From: Certhia americana | Taxonomy: Eukaryota > Chordata > Aves > Passeriformes > Certhiidae | Length of the DNA: 64,000 nucleotides | Assembly: GCA_018697195.1 (NCBI GenBank) | Contig: CM031858.1 | Coordinates: 114,142,380 to 114,206,379 of the forward strand | Reading direction: 5' to 3' | Notes under the pieces: model-generated | What the model saw: the letters and a program-made list of their open reading frames with translations, nothing else | What the model was told of the DNA's origin: nothing | The model's database searches: none | Shown here: positions 39,804-51,349 of the stretch, in pieces | How the letters are laid out: each line of letters starts with the position of its first letter | Numbering within the stretch: the first letter of the stretch is position 1 | Position numbers and translations under genes: made by a program

Positions 39804-42800
39804 AGTCAAAATTCTTGCAAATTGTCTTAATGGTCTGTTTATACTGATCTGAATGGACACCAATATCTGCTTGCTTATGTGTCTTAAGAGGCTCTTTTAA
39901 CAAATTAATGAGTTTTTGATGTACAGACGATTTATTCTGGATATTAAAGGACTAACTGATACTTGCTTTCTTTCTTGTAAAGGAAGAATATTCTTTATTC
40001 TTTATGTGCAAGTCTATGAATTTGACTGTATGCTCTAAAATGCATCTATTTTAGAACAATGATAGGCTATAACTGCTTTTATAAATCAAGAATTTGCACA
40101 ACATTCATAATATTTGGGATATGCATCTGCACTGGGATCTCGGGTGCTAGAAAGCTGGAGTATTTCCAGAAGCTTATAAGATGTGTTTGTCCTATGATGT
40201 TCACATGTGGAATCATAAATATATTTGCAGCTGTGCAACATGAGTTTCTAAAGCCATCCTCTAGTGTTTAACTATCAACTTAGTCTGAACAGATGCAAAA
40301 AGAATATTTTTCTTTCTTTCTTGCCTGGCTCGAAACCCAGTATGATCATTCCTATGAAACAAGTAAATAACTGTTTGCTTTATATGTAGTTAAAGAATAA
40401 TGCTACCAATCAGTTCTGAAAATTAAGCCTGCAGTTCCATGCTTGTGTCACAGAGGTATTAATTCTCTTGAAGCTAACGTTCCTTCACAGGCCAAGTCAG
40501 GGTGAAAACCATATGAAAAATGTTGAAGTTTGCAAGTGAGTACACTGGGAAGTGATTTATCTCAGCAGGGAGGGAGCTAATCTCTTTCCAGTTTTTGTCT
40601 GGAAATTGATGGGCTTGTTTCATAGATAAGGCTCTGGCATCAAAGACAAACTGAAAAGAGGCACTGCAAAAGGCTTATGGGTGTGGACAGTATTAGTCAG
40701 TTCTAGCACAGGAGCAAGTTTTGTCATCAGTTATAAATATCTTGATGAAGTTAAGTGACATGAATAATTTTTTATGACATTTCAAAAGTACCCCTTTTTT
40801 AGCTGTTCTCTCAGTTTGATATAAAAAATATGAGCAAATACGGAATGACAAATGACTAAAATTACAGTTTTCACATTTGTATATTTTGAGGTTGTCTTTC
40901 CCAGAGGTTGGGGCTGAGACAGAAAATTTCCTGAGCATTGTACAAGCTAGAGTATTTTGCAACAGGATATTTGCAGAAATATTGCATACTTTATCTCACT
41001 CTTAGATGTTAACAGAGGCATCTTGAAAGCACTGGCTCAATCACTGTTGGTATAATTTGTTTTACTCAAATCTCTCCTTTTTAGAATAAAGCAGCAGGGT
41101 TCTGCTGAATTTGAAAGAAGTCAAATGGGCTTGTTTTCCTTACACAGACTTTTGCATCATCATTTCTGTTTGTTAAAATTAGCTCACTTTAGCTTTGCCT
41201 GCCTAGAATGGATAGTTTCTCCCTCATGTCACAGACCTCTCAGGGTTATTTTTTTTGTCCCTGTGAGGCACTTTTTTGGAAGGTTTTGATACAAACCTTT
41301 ATTTTGAGAATATTTAATTATGCTATAGGAGTTTCTGCTTTAGGACACTAATGAAAAAGAAAGTCTAAGTAATGCAATGCTACTACTTCTTAAACTTGGA
41401 GAAAAAGATTTTTTTCTCGGTATTTATCCATTGACTTCACATTAGGATTCTGAACTGAGCAGGCTGCAGTGGCTAAATTTGATTCTTAGATGGGTACACA
41501 TTTGCTATGCAGTGACTTCATGTGATCTTAAACTCAATTTTCTTCAAATAGAAAAAGTTACCTTTTTAAATTTAAAAATATTAGCTAATTACTGACATTT
41601 TTGTGAGGAGGAAGATTCAAGCAGTGATTTGACACGTACTTTGTATAAAAGAGACATACTTTATCAGCATAAAGATATTAATCCTTCTTTTGACAATGCA
41701 CACTAACAATTTCAGAGAATTACTTTTAATACTGAGTAATGTTTGTTGGCTTCATTTTGAGCATCTCTGTTACTACACCTATGCACTCCTCAAGTAATGT
41801 TTTACTTTTTCATGCATCAGTGGTACTGAGTTGCTTGTATACATTTGTTGGACAGCATGTTTATAATATCACAGAAAGATCCACTTGGTCTTCTGTAGTT
41901 GTAATTTGCTACAAGTCTCTGGGCTTTTAGGGGAGTAAGGCAAATTTATGTCAGCTGCCATGTGGCAAGCTCCCAGTTAAGCAGTTTTTATGTTGTTTTA
42001 AACTTTAGAAAATACATCATCTGCTTTAGAAGATGTGATCATAATGCTGATTTGTCCTCTTAAATTCTAATCATGGCCTTTTCCCATCATGCAAGCATTT
42101 ATGAGATTTCAGTTGGGGTTTTTTCCTCATTTTCTGTGGTTAAAGTTGCAAAAGAGGGGGAAAAAAATTGGGCACCAACCAAGAAAAAAAGCTTCGATCA
42201 GTTAAAAATATTTCATTTAAATGTTATTTTGATTGTGATCTTTACTTATTTTACCATTTTAAACATATGGTGAGTTTCTAAAATAAAAGTTTCTTCTAAC
42301 CAAAGAACAGAAGTTTCATATAGAAAATAACAGAATAAATTATTTGAGAGCTTAACTTTTTTTTTTTTTTTTTGAGCATGTTAAATGTTGGAATGCATTG
42401 AACCAAATTTCCTTTGAAAAGTTTCAATTTAGACAACTTTGAGTTCAAACCCCTTGGTCACATAATTTACTTGAATGGGGTTACTTGAGCAAAGGACACA
42501 GTTTGTGTCAATTTGTGGACAGGTTGTCTGAAATAGACCAGTAGTAAGGGAAATATTGCTCTGACTAAAGACTTCCTATTATAAGAATGAGGATTTTAGC
42601 TCTAAATCCTTTGAAGATAACTTTAGCAAAAAGTATTTTCAGCCTCATTTGTCCCTTATCTACATCTGCTGCTAGCAGGCATTTTGTTTAGAAAAGGAAT
42701 ATTTATGAGGCAGTAATTCTCATGAAACACCTTGATTTTTCATCTAGATGAGCTGCACAAGCCAGGAGATGCAGTTTCTGAAATCAGGGATGTGTGTTTC

Positions 42801-42804
42801 TCCT
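39804..42804. other. Intergenic DNA, no gene seen
   Basis: AT-rich sequence with a T17 run at 42357-42373. No recognisable exon or repeat family. Confidence 0.6.
42357..42373. repeat. Poly(T) tract, 17 T
   Basis: Uninterrupted T run. Confidence 0.9.
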
Positions 42805-43600
42805 GGGGAGCAGCAGTGGGTTAGCCACTGCCAAGAGCCAAACACCCACCCAGCTGCTCACCCACTCCTCCTCAGGGGGCAGGGGAAGAAAATAGGATGA
42901 GGAAACTGGTGGGTTGAGATAAAGTTAGAGAAACTGCATACCAATTACTGTTGTGAGTAAAACAGCCCTGACTTGGGGAAAATGAATTTGATGTATTGCC
43001 AATGAAAATAGATTCAGGTAGTGAGAAACAAAGACGAGCAATAAAACATAACAGCATCTTTTCTCTCCCAGGCTCAACTTCACCTCTCTCAGACCCTGCA
43101 ACCCACCCCACAAGCAGTACAGTGAGGCATAGGGATGGGCACAGTCAGGCCATAGCAGATCCTCTCTGTCTCACCTTTCCTCTGCTCTAGTGTGGGTCCT
43201 TCCATGAGCTGCAGTCTTACAGGGAAAAAACTGCTCTGGCATGAGGTCTTGCCAGCCCTTATTCAGATCTCTGCTTCAGTGTGGGCTGCTCAAGGGGCTG
43301 CAGGGGAGTTTCTGCTCCAGCATCTGCAGTGCCTTCTCTCCTTCTCTTGCCTTGGTGCATACACTGCTGTTTCTCACTCCTTTTTTTTCTTCCTCCCCTG
43401 CCTGTCCATCATTTCTTTCTTTTCTTAACTATGTTATCACAGATACGTGAACATGATGGGTTCATCTGTGTCCTGTGTTAGGTCTGGTGGAGCTGACAGG
43501 AATCAGCCATGTCCAGTGCAGGGCAGCCTCAGCCTCCTCCCATTTCTCCCTTTATCCCCCTTGCTTTCAAAACCTTGACATGGACAGCCAGTGCCTGAGC
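42805..43600 (-). mobile_element. Probable solo LTR of an avian ERVL-like retrovirus
   Basis: The block matches, from memory, an abundant avian LTR. At the left it has 'gtgggttagccactgccaag' with the CACCCACCCAGCTGCTCAC segment and 'gggttgagataaag'. In the middle are repeated clauses of the form 'gggctgcaggggagtttctg' and 'ctgctccag'. At the right are 'tatgttatcacagatacg' and 'caaaaccttgacatggac'. In the family's usual orientation the 5' end is at the right, so the copy is on the minus strand. No gag, pol or env remnant flanks it, consistent with a solo LTR left by recombination. It is diverged and its ends are approximate. Confidence 0.6.
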
Positions 43601-43763
43601 TTGTCTGTCTGCAGCCCTGACAACAGTGCTTGTGAAAATAAGTCAGGGAATATATCTTTGCCATATGGCATAAAATGTGACATGGTCTAAGACAGCTGTG
43701 GAAGTAATGAAACTTTGGACTTGACAGAATAAGAAAAGCCCTTTCACTACCTGATAACAATTT

Positions 43764-43781
43764 GTCTGTCTGTCTGTCTAT

Positions 43782-43868
<87 letters not shown>

Positions 43869-43887
43869 ACTAACTAACTAACTAACT
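43764..43887. repeat. Compound tetranucleotide microsatellite (GTCT)4(ATTT)1(ATCT)21(AACT)5
   Basis: Thirty-one four-base units run without a break or loss of register over 124 bases: GTCT at 43764-43779, a single ATTT at 43780-43783, ATCT at 43784-43867 and AACT at 43868-43887. Each motif differs from its neighbour by one base. Allele length will be polymorphic, and the assembled copy number could be wrong. Confidence 0.97.
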
Positions 43888-45059
43888 ATCTTATTCTGAA
43901 AGCACACATATAAACAATTTGGTCCTTTTAAAAGGACTGTTGTTATTAGGTATAAAATATGCTTTTTAAAAGCAGATCAATTATGAGTCATTATTATTCC
44001 TTCCATGATTCTGTTCTCCAGCTTTGAGATTTACACTTCTGTTCCCACTTGAATTGATAACAGAAACAAATATGTCTTGCATATTTTTGTAGTGTATGTA
44101 ATGTGATGGGGAGCACATGTGATATAGAATGAAACTGAATTATTGATGATAGATGAAAGATAAATCAAAAATGTATCAGTTCAACAAAGCTCAGACGTAT
44201 GTAAAATTAAGAAAATGCACAACTGCATTGGAGAAGGATGAAAAACAGTGGTAAAATTCAAGCAAAATAATGGGAATTAAAGGCCTGATGGTATGTGCAT
44301 GTGTGGAGGGGACTTGAGGATGGTTCTTGTTTATCACATTTGCTTGCCAAGTTGGTAGAAATGGTTCTCACAAATAAAAATGAGCCTAATTTGGATTAGC
44401 TCCTTTTATAACGTACAGACATGTTGCTATTACTTAGTGCTATCTCATCTTATCTTCTTGCTTCTGCAGCTATTTTAGATTACAACTTGACAGGGAACTT
44501 TCATTGAGTTGCAAACAAGTTTGTTGTTATTTATTGCAGTATAAACAACTTAATGTATGCTAAGAATTATTTCTAAATTTATATTTTTATACATATAATA
44601 TTTTTATATTTAGTCTCAGACAATCCTAGGAAAATCTGCAATTTAAGGGACATCAGCGGCAATAAAAAGGAAGACGTATCTAAATAAAAACTTGTTTTTA
44701 GCCCTGTAGCGGGGTCTTACAAAAATTATTTTTCACCTCCATTCCCCTCAGTTTCTGAAAGGAGAAAAAAGTTCAGGACTAGTATCCAGAAAACACTCTG
44801 AACAAAGCCTATTACATTTTCTTTTTCTCTGTAGCTCAAAAAGGCAAAGGAGTAACTCAGTTCAGCTTGAGGTTATACATCTTACAAAAATGATGCAATG
44901 ACTTCAGTAGCCTCTGATATCGTTGTAAGCGTGTGGACGATGTGGCGTAACATGTACTGCGTTTTTCAAGCAGCAAGTCTTCTTTCCAAAAGCAAAAATT
45001 AAGCCTAAAATAACATTAAACCACTAAGACAGTCTAATTGTTAAGAGACAGTTCGCGTG
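43888..45059. other. Intergenic DNA, no gene seen
   Basis: AT-rich, non-coding, and without recognised repeats. Confidence 0.55.
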
Positions 45060-45380
45060 ACCAGATTACAGTATGTCACTTCTTCTTAGATCACTCTCTT
45101 CTAAGTAAACAGACATCCTTCAGCATCCGAGTATTTCCCTGTGGCAGTCTGCTAAGAAAAACATGAGAAGAGACCTCTCTGACACGGCTCCTTCCGCTCG
45201 CTGTGATTTATTTGGAGTCACAGGGATTGCTTATCTGCCCAGATAGAGCCGCAGAGCCTGCGCCAGCCCGCTAGCTCCGAGTGGAGGGTCCATTGTTCTG
45301 TCACGGCACTGGAGAGATTGCCTAGGCTTGACCTTGGCTGGCGACCTCATCAGAGGTGATTTTGCAAAAATTTACTGGTT
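45060..45380. promoter_or_regulatory. Candidate enhancer or promoter: FOX, GATA, SOX and nuclear-receptor motif cluster
   Basis: This G+C and CpG-enriched stretch lies about 11 kb upstream of RP1 exon 2 and 45 kb past SOX17. It carries a forkhead core GTAAACA at 45105-45111. Paired inverted GATA sites follow (TTATCT 45231-45236, AGATAG 45241-45246, four-base spacer). It also has an optimal SOX-type CCATTGTT at 45290-45297 and an NR5A/ESRR-type TGACCTTGG at 45329-45337. An inverted repeat ACCTC-ATCA-GAGGT lies at 45344-45357. The combination is typical of endoderm enhancers, which would suit SOX17. A photoreceptor role for RP1, or its missing promoter and exon 1, is the alternative. Motif presence is seen; function is inferred. 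Confidence 0.4.
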
Positions 45381-46077
45381 TGTTTCAGTAACATTCAAGT
45401 AATTTTCTGCAAGTAGCTTTCTTTTCATGACATGCTCCGAGTGAAAGCCAAGAGGATTGTGATTCCAAGCAGAGGTTGCTCCAGAGGGGGTTTTGCATTT
45501 CTGAGGAGTTTTCTATTTTTTCCATTCTCTAAGGCCTTGTGCTGTCTTCTGATTCTCTGAAGACAGAGATGGCTGTGGCTGCAAAAAGCAAGTGTCAGCT
45601 GCTGCTCTTCTGAAGAAAAGTGTAACTACATAAATATGCCTTTAGAATCTTATGGAAGCATGGCCAGTATTTTGTTATAAAGCACATCTTCTTTGTCACT
45701 GTGATAAGTCGTCATTACTGAAAGGTTTCAAGAATTTATCTGAATATATTTCTTGATTCAGCATCTCTTTAGACAGTATTAGATCTATTTAAGAATTCCA
45801 TTTTTCTTCAGTATGGTCTGAAAATCCGAGCATTTTTTTTAATTAGTGTTTGAAATTGTAAAGAAATTAAGGGACAAAAGCAAAAAATTAAATCATTAAA
45901 ATTTGTAATTTTTTAATTTGGAAAATAATTTAAAAATAGAAAATGCTCAATATTGAGTAGAGTGAAGAGAGCAGCATCAATACATTTCACAGAGTAGCAC
46001 AACATAGTGTAGCTGTATCCTGAAGGGAAGTGGAGCATCTGAACGTGCCTCCTTTCCAGCTGCAGTCACATTCACAC
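45381..46077. other. Non-coding DNA, nothing recognised
   Basis: AT-rich sequence between the motif-rich island and a CR1 copy. No gene or repeat seen. Confidence 0.5.
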
Positions 46078-46356
46078 AATCACAGAATCACAGAATGGGC
46101 CAGGTTGGAGGGGACCAGATGTGGTCATCAGGTCCAGCCTCCCTGCTCCTAAAGCACGTGGCATGGGATTGCATCCAGATGGTTCTTGAACACCCCAGTG
46201 AGGGAGAGCCCACAAACTCTCTAGACAATTTTGTCCAGTGCATGGTCACCTGCGCGGAAGTTGTTTCTTATACACAGGTGCAATTTCCTGTGCCTCAGTT
46301 TCTGCCTGTTGCCTCTTGTTCTATTGGTCGACACCACTGAGAAGAGCCTGACTTGA
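46078..46356 (-). mobile_element. CR1 LINE 3' fragment
   Basis: The left margin 'aatcacagaatcacagaatg' is the reverse complement of a CR1 3' terminus. The next segments follow CR1 3' region order: 'gtccagcctccctgctcc', 'tgcatccagatggttcttga', 'cagtttctgcctgttgcctc' and 'caccactgagaagagcctg'. It is 5'-truncated and non-coding. Confidence 0.85.
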
Positions 46357-48235
46357 AAACTAAGAGTTGATGGGAGAAAGGAGGATTGTTTTGTTTGTCT
46401 TAAGTGAAGAATAATAGTAGTAAGACGAAGGAAGCTTGAAAACATGTCAACTTTCTGTTGCAGTGGAGCAGCAGAAGCAGAAACTTTATAAACCTGTATT
46501 GACAGCCAGGCCTTTCCATCACTGACCTCTACTTTGCTCTTAGTAATAGGTGATGCTTTGTCTTCTGAGTTAACTCACCTTCTTTTTCTTGGCTTCATGA
46601 TATTTTATCGTTGGAGAAACACCACAAGACTGTGGCTCAGTCTGACGAACAGATCCTTTCAATTAAATGGAAAATGGACAGATCATTTCCTTTAACAATT
46701 ATATCTAGTGGATTTTATCTAAGTCAAGCACTGAGTACATGATTTGATTAAATTTGCTTAAAAGATAGAAAAAAAAAGAGAGTGGGTCACCTATTCTTTA
46801 ACTTCACCAAGGTATGCTTTTCTTTTTAATTTTTTAAAAAATATTTTATCTAGTCTAATGTCAGTGTCTCACATGATGAAACTTTGAGTAGCCTTTCTTA
46901 TATTTTACTGAAATAACTGCTTGGAAACAGCAATGATACTTTTTGTCACTCTGTGGTCATGTATTCATCTCACAGACTTCCTACTAGCAAATATTTTTAT
47001 GGCTTTTGGTAATTTAATTATAACGTGATTAAAAATTAATAGCTTCAATACAAAAGTACTTTATTAAATAAAAAACATAATTTTGCTAGTGAACATTTAA
47101 TTAAAATGAAGCAGTAAGTTTTGTTTATGTATAATTTTTAGTCAATATTACTGTGTGTAGAAAAGTTTTATTGAAAACATGGGGCTTCATTTGGACAAGA
47201 GAAAAGATTGATGTATGGAGAACTGGTGGTTATAGCAGCTAATATGATTTGATTATTTCTGTAGGAGTTGGGTATTACCTTTTTATTTTTTATTGAGTAT
47301 ATGTTAAAAAATCTTCATCAATCTAATATAATTTTTTGTAGTGTTTGAGATTAGAAGCAGGCTCTATGACAAATTACAGTGCAGAAATAGAGGTTGGAAA
47401 TCTTCATAAAAAAATCATGGACCTAATTGGCTCAAAATTATATATATGTATAAGATCCTTTGGTAAAACACCAGTTCAGCATATGAGGGAGTTTAGAGCA
47501 ATGTACTTCCAAACCAAAATAAAATGAAAAGGAAACAACAGGCCTGGGAATATACAAGACAGACACTAAAAAATGACTGTTTAATCTAAAACATTTAAAA
47601 ATAATTGAAGATATTTGAGTAGAGCTTCATTGTGAGTATAGGTATCCACACATACCTAGTTGGAGAGAAACATGTGTATGCAGAAATATCTATTTATTAT
47701 GTTTATATGTAAGTGAGAGTAAATGCAGAAAGGGCAAACCCAAGTCTCCTGGAGAGCTACAGTGGTGACTGACTTCAGCTTTAAACCTCAGCATGGGAAT
47801 CCTGGGTTGATACTAGGAACATATACTTGGTTCCAATATTACATCTAATGGTGCAAGTATGACAGCCAAATAAACGCCACTAGTTCTTTCCTCAGATCTT
47901 CTTGCTTGTGCCTACGGTTAACTCAGCTGAGCTAGACTTGCACTGAGGATTCAGGAGCAGTGATACAGTGGCTGCAGGGGTGGCTTGTTTCATCCAGGCA
48001 TGCTCAGATTTCAGCTGGATATTTTGGCTTTGAATCCTGGGCAGATACAGAGCCTATAGATGGGAGGGGAGCGGGGCTATATCTGACACTATTGTTATGT
48101 CTGTCAAAAAATGGGTATTGAACCAAGGTTTGTCTTGCCACTGGGCATTTGCAGCTGTGAAATCTGTTTCGGAGTTAGATGTTGTGCACTCACCAGTCTG
48201 TTCTTATACACAACCGAGACAGGAGGGGGAGCACT
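46357..48235. other. Non-coding DNA, no gene seen
   Basis: Mostly AT-rich. From about 47740 the composition becomes more balanced and contains tRNA-like 'gaatcctggg' words at 47796 and 48034, possibly old SINE debris continuous with the next feature. Confidence 0.5.
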
Positions 48236-48267
48236 GAGCTGGTCCGCTGACTTGCAGGCTTAGATAA

Positions 48268-48345
48268 ACTGATTTAAATCCTTGCTCTAAATCAGGCACT
48301 GAACTGGATCTCTGGAGTGGAAAGAGCTCTTTAACTACTAGGCAG
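48268..48345. repeat. Worn SINE-like ancient amniote repeat (tentative)
   Basis: The order 'gatttaaatccttgctctaa', 'tcaggcactgaactggatct' and 'ctctttaactactaggc' resembles an old tRNA-derived amniote repeat. That repeat contains a B-box-like GATTCAAATCC and a 'CCCTAACCACTAGGC' tail. I recall the family only loosely, so strand and name are left open. It is too diverged to be active. Confidence 0.35.
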
Positions 48346-50205
48346 AAGAATGGAGGACAGCAGCAACTGGCTGCCTGGGCTGTGAGAAGGGATGGTCAGG
48401 TTTCTTCAGGCAAGATTGGCAAAGCAGTGATGAGCTGTGCATTGCACCAGAGATAAGACATTAAGCAGCTTAGACTTGTCAGAGCTGGAATAGTTGTACA
48501 CGTGCCCAGCAGCAAAGCTGTACTGTTAGCAATTCGAGAGCCTCAGGAGCCAGGGCACCTACAGGAGTAGGCAGTAGATCAGAGGAAGTGTTTGAAGATG
48601 TAATTTTTAACTTTAAAAATTTTTGCTTTAGTTTTGTAGGAGGAAAAACTGTAAAATGTTCAAGTCATCAAGAAAATAAGACCACATCCTAGCAAAAGGT
48701 TTTATGATGTCCTCCCAAAGGAATCAAAAGGTCTGTCCTTCATAGTCACTTATGCTGCTGGGGACTTCCTTAGTTTATGCTTCACAATATCTTAATGAAA
48801 TATGAAATTTGGCAAGGCCATTCCATGGAATTTCAGGTAGACAAACTGAGGCAAATAGCAAGGTAAGGTGATAACAACTTGACCAAGGAACACATGTGCT
48901 GCCTGCTTAATCCTTTTCTTTGGCCATGCTCTTTGGGAGATGCAAAGAATAATAGTTAACTGATTAACAAAGAATAATTAAATTAACAGATTGTTAAGAA
49001 ATACAAGGAAGGTAAAAATCATGAAAAAGAGATTGTGTGGAAAACCCTGCTGTCTTAATAAGTGAAATCTTGAGTGAAACATTAGGATTTTATGACTAAT
49101 AAAAAGAAAAGTAAGAAATCAATCTTTAATAAGCTGATAGCACTGTTTAGATTTGCAGTTAGTTGTATGGAACATGACTTTTTAACAAATCATGGTTTGT
49201 TAAGGTTTGTACGCAAATGACTGCATTATTAATTTGGTGAAAGGGCTGTGAGGGTAATGAAAGTGAATCTCCAAGGAAGAAAATAACTTTTTAAAATGTT
49301 CTAAAAACAGAAAACTAGGAAATTATGGAAAAAATTCTAGTCAATATTTCTCCTGTTTAAAGAATTTGAGATGCTCTGTAGGCATTCACATATCACTGCA
49401 GTGACTTGTGTAAATGTAGTGTAAGCAAATAAAAATACAGTCTAGGATGGGTCTTTTTTCTGATGTTCACACTCAGAAAAAAATGGGAACATGGCTGGCC
49501 CTTCCCCTCAGTCAATATATACTACAGAACAGAAGGTAAGTGTAGATGGTTGAATACATCTGAGGCAAGAAAATAAGGAAAACTAATCTGAGAGTGGTTA
49601 TGCATTTAAATCTGAGAGAGGCTATACATTCCAGAATTAAATTCTAGCTCACTTAAAAATGATGGGTTAATTTGTACTTCTGGTAGGACAGACATTTCCC
49701 AGAGGAATCTGTCTAGTGAACAGAAATGAGTATTCAGATCTGAGTTAAATGTAGTGGTGGTCAAAAAGCAGAAGAACTAAAACAGGAGTTTTTCAGTTCA
49801 GCTAACAATTCAGGCAGAGTTCTCTTAAAAGCAGAGCTCTGGTTTTATTTTGTTTTGTTTTCCTCCTGAGAGGCATATTTTTTTTTCCCTCATTCTGCAT
49901 CCTCAGCTGTTGGTTATCAAATCTCTTTTGGAGAATTTAATGAATAAAAGTCTGTGAGGATTAACTTGATAAGAAGTTCATGTATATCAAATAGTAAAAA
50001 GCTGTTGTAATGTGATGGTTCAAAATCTTATCGGTAGTAACATATTAATAGTGCCATATTTTTTGGAAAGCTTTGCTGGGAAGGATGTAAACAGGCTGGA
50101 CACATTGAAGGGAACTTAACCCAGGCCCCTGCTTCTAATGTGATAATTTCCTCTTTAGCTTGATAGCAGTTTCCTAGTTCCATCCTTTACTGAGCAGTCC
50201 AATTT

Positions 50206-50224
50206 AAAAAAAAAAAAAAAAAAA
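50206..50224. repeat. Poly(A) tract, 19 A
   Basis: Uninterrupted A run. Confidence 0.95.
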
Positions 50225-51309
50225 GATAGTGAGAAAAACAAATAAAAGAGGATACAGGGACTTTGAAATATAAGGCACGTTTTAAGCATTTTTTTGAGCA
50301 TGAGATGAACAGTGACAGTCTAACTGGTGTAGCAACTGCCCTTTCTAAAGAAGTGACTCACTCTTGAATGATAAAAATACTCAAGTGTTAACTGCTGCTC
50401 CGTATGGTTCTGATTTAAACAAAGGGTGTCATTCAAGGGCCTTAGGATTGCCAGGCAGGAAAGTCCTCATCGAACACAGGCTCTGACCCTGCTCCCACTC
50501 AGGATAATGTTGCAGAAAAGGCTGCTTATGTTTCTCAACCTATTGAGAATGATTAGGATGCTGATTATCTGCTAATGAAAAATGAATACATCAGCAAGCA
50601 TGCGAATGCAATTGCAACATTCTTTTTCTTTCCAAGCATCAGCTTCCTAGGTATGAAAATGGCCTTGAGAAATACTGAGGACTTGTAGGAGATGGAAAGT
50701 ATAGGTTATATTTAGGTACTTGTAACATTTAATCAGTTCAGTTACTGAACCAAAGTCCAGAGAAAAGGAGGAGCAATTGCTCAAAATCAGGAAGCATGGT
50801 GATAAAAGTATTTGTTACAATTATTTTGATGCTGCATTTTGCTGGTCTCACAAAGAATTTTGAAGACAGTTAGAAACTTTTGACTTGGAAAACTTTCACT
50901 TGAGCTTTGGTTCAGCCCAGGTTGGGCAGAACTCAGCAGGCCATGTGTTTGCTTAGGCTGCTGGTCTTAGGCCTTTTGCCTTGTAGAATGGTGTTGCAGG
51001 CTAACTGCAGGCACTGGACCTTCAACTGACTGTGTCTCTTCCACTGCCTTCCAAGAGGACAACCTTTGGGAAAAAAAGAGAAAACTTCCACTGATGCCTG
51101 TCGTCATTAGAGTAGATATTTTGTAGTTATCTGTCACTACCTTCACAAAGAGCCAAACATGCGTTTTCTTCTTTTTGCTTCTTTTCAGTGGGAGGCAAGA
51201 TCTCTCACTGAAACTTAGTGACAGTCTCACAGTGATATAGTCATAATTTCAGCTATGCCCAGTTAATAACCCTTAAAAAAATAGGACCAAGTATTGTTAA
51301 GTGATTAGT

Positions 51310-51349
51310 GGTTAAGTGCAATAAGTTAAGTAAGAGGTTAAGTGCAATA
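51310..51349. repeat. 14-bp direct repeat with 26-bp period
   Basis: GGTTAAGTGCAATA occurs at 51310-51323 and 51336-51349. The 12 bases between are also TTAAGT-like, suggesting an older, decayed array. Confidence 0.9.

Noticed and set aside
43764..43887. Regular array considered as CRISPR-like
   Set aside because: Units are four bases with no spacers; it is a eukaryotic microsatellite.
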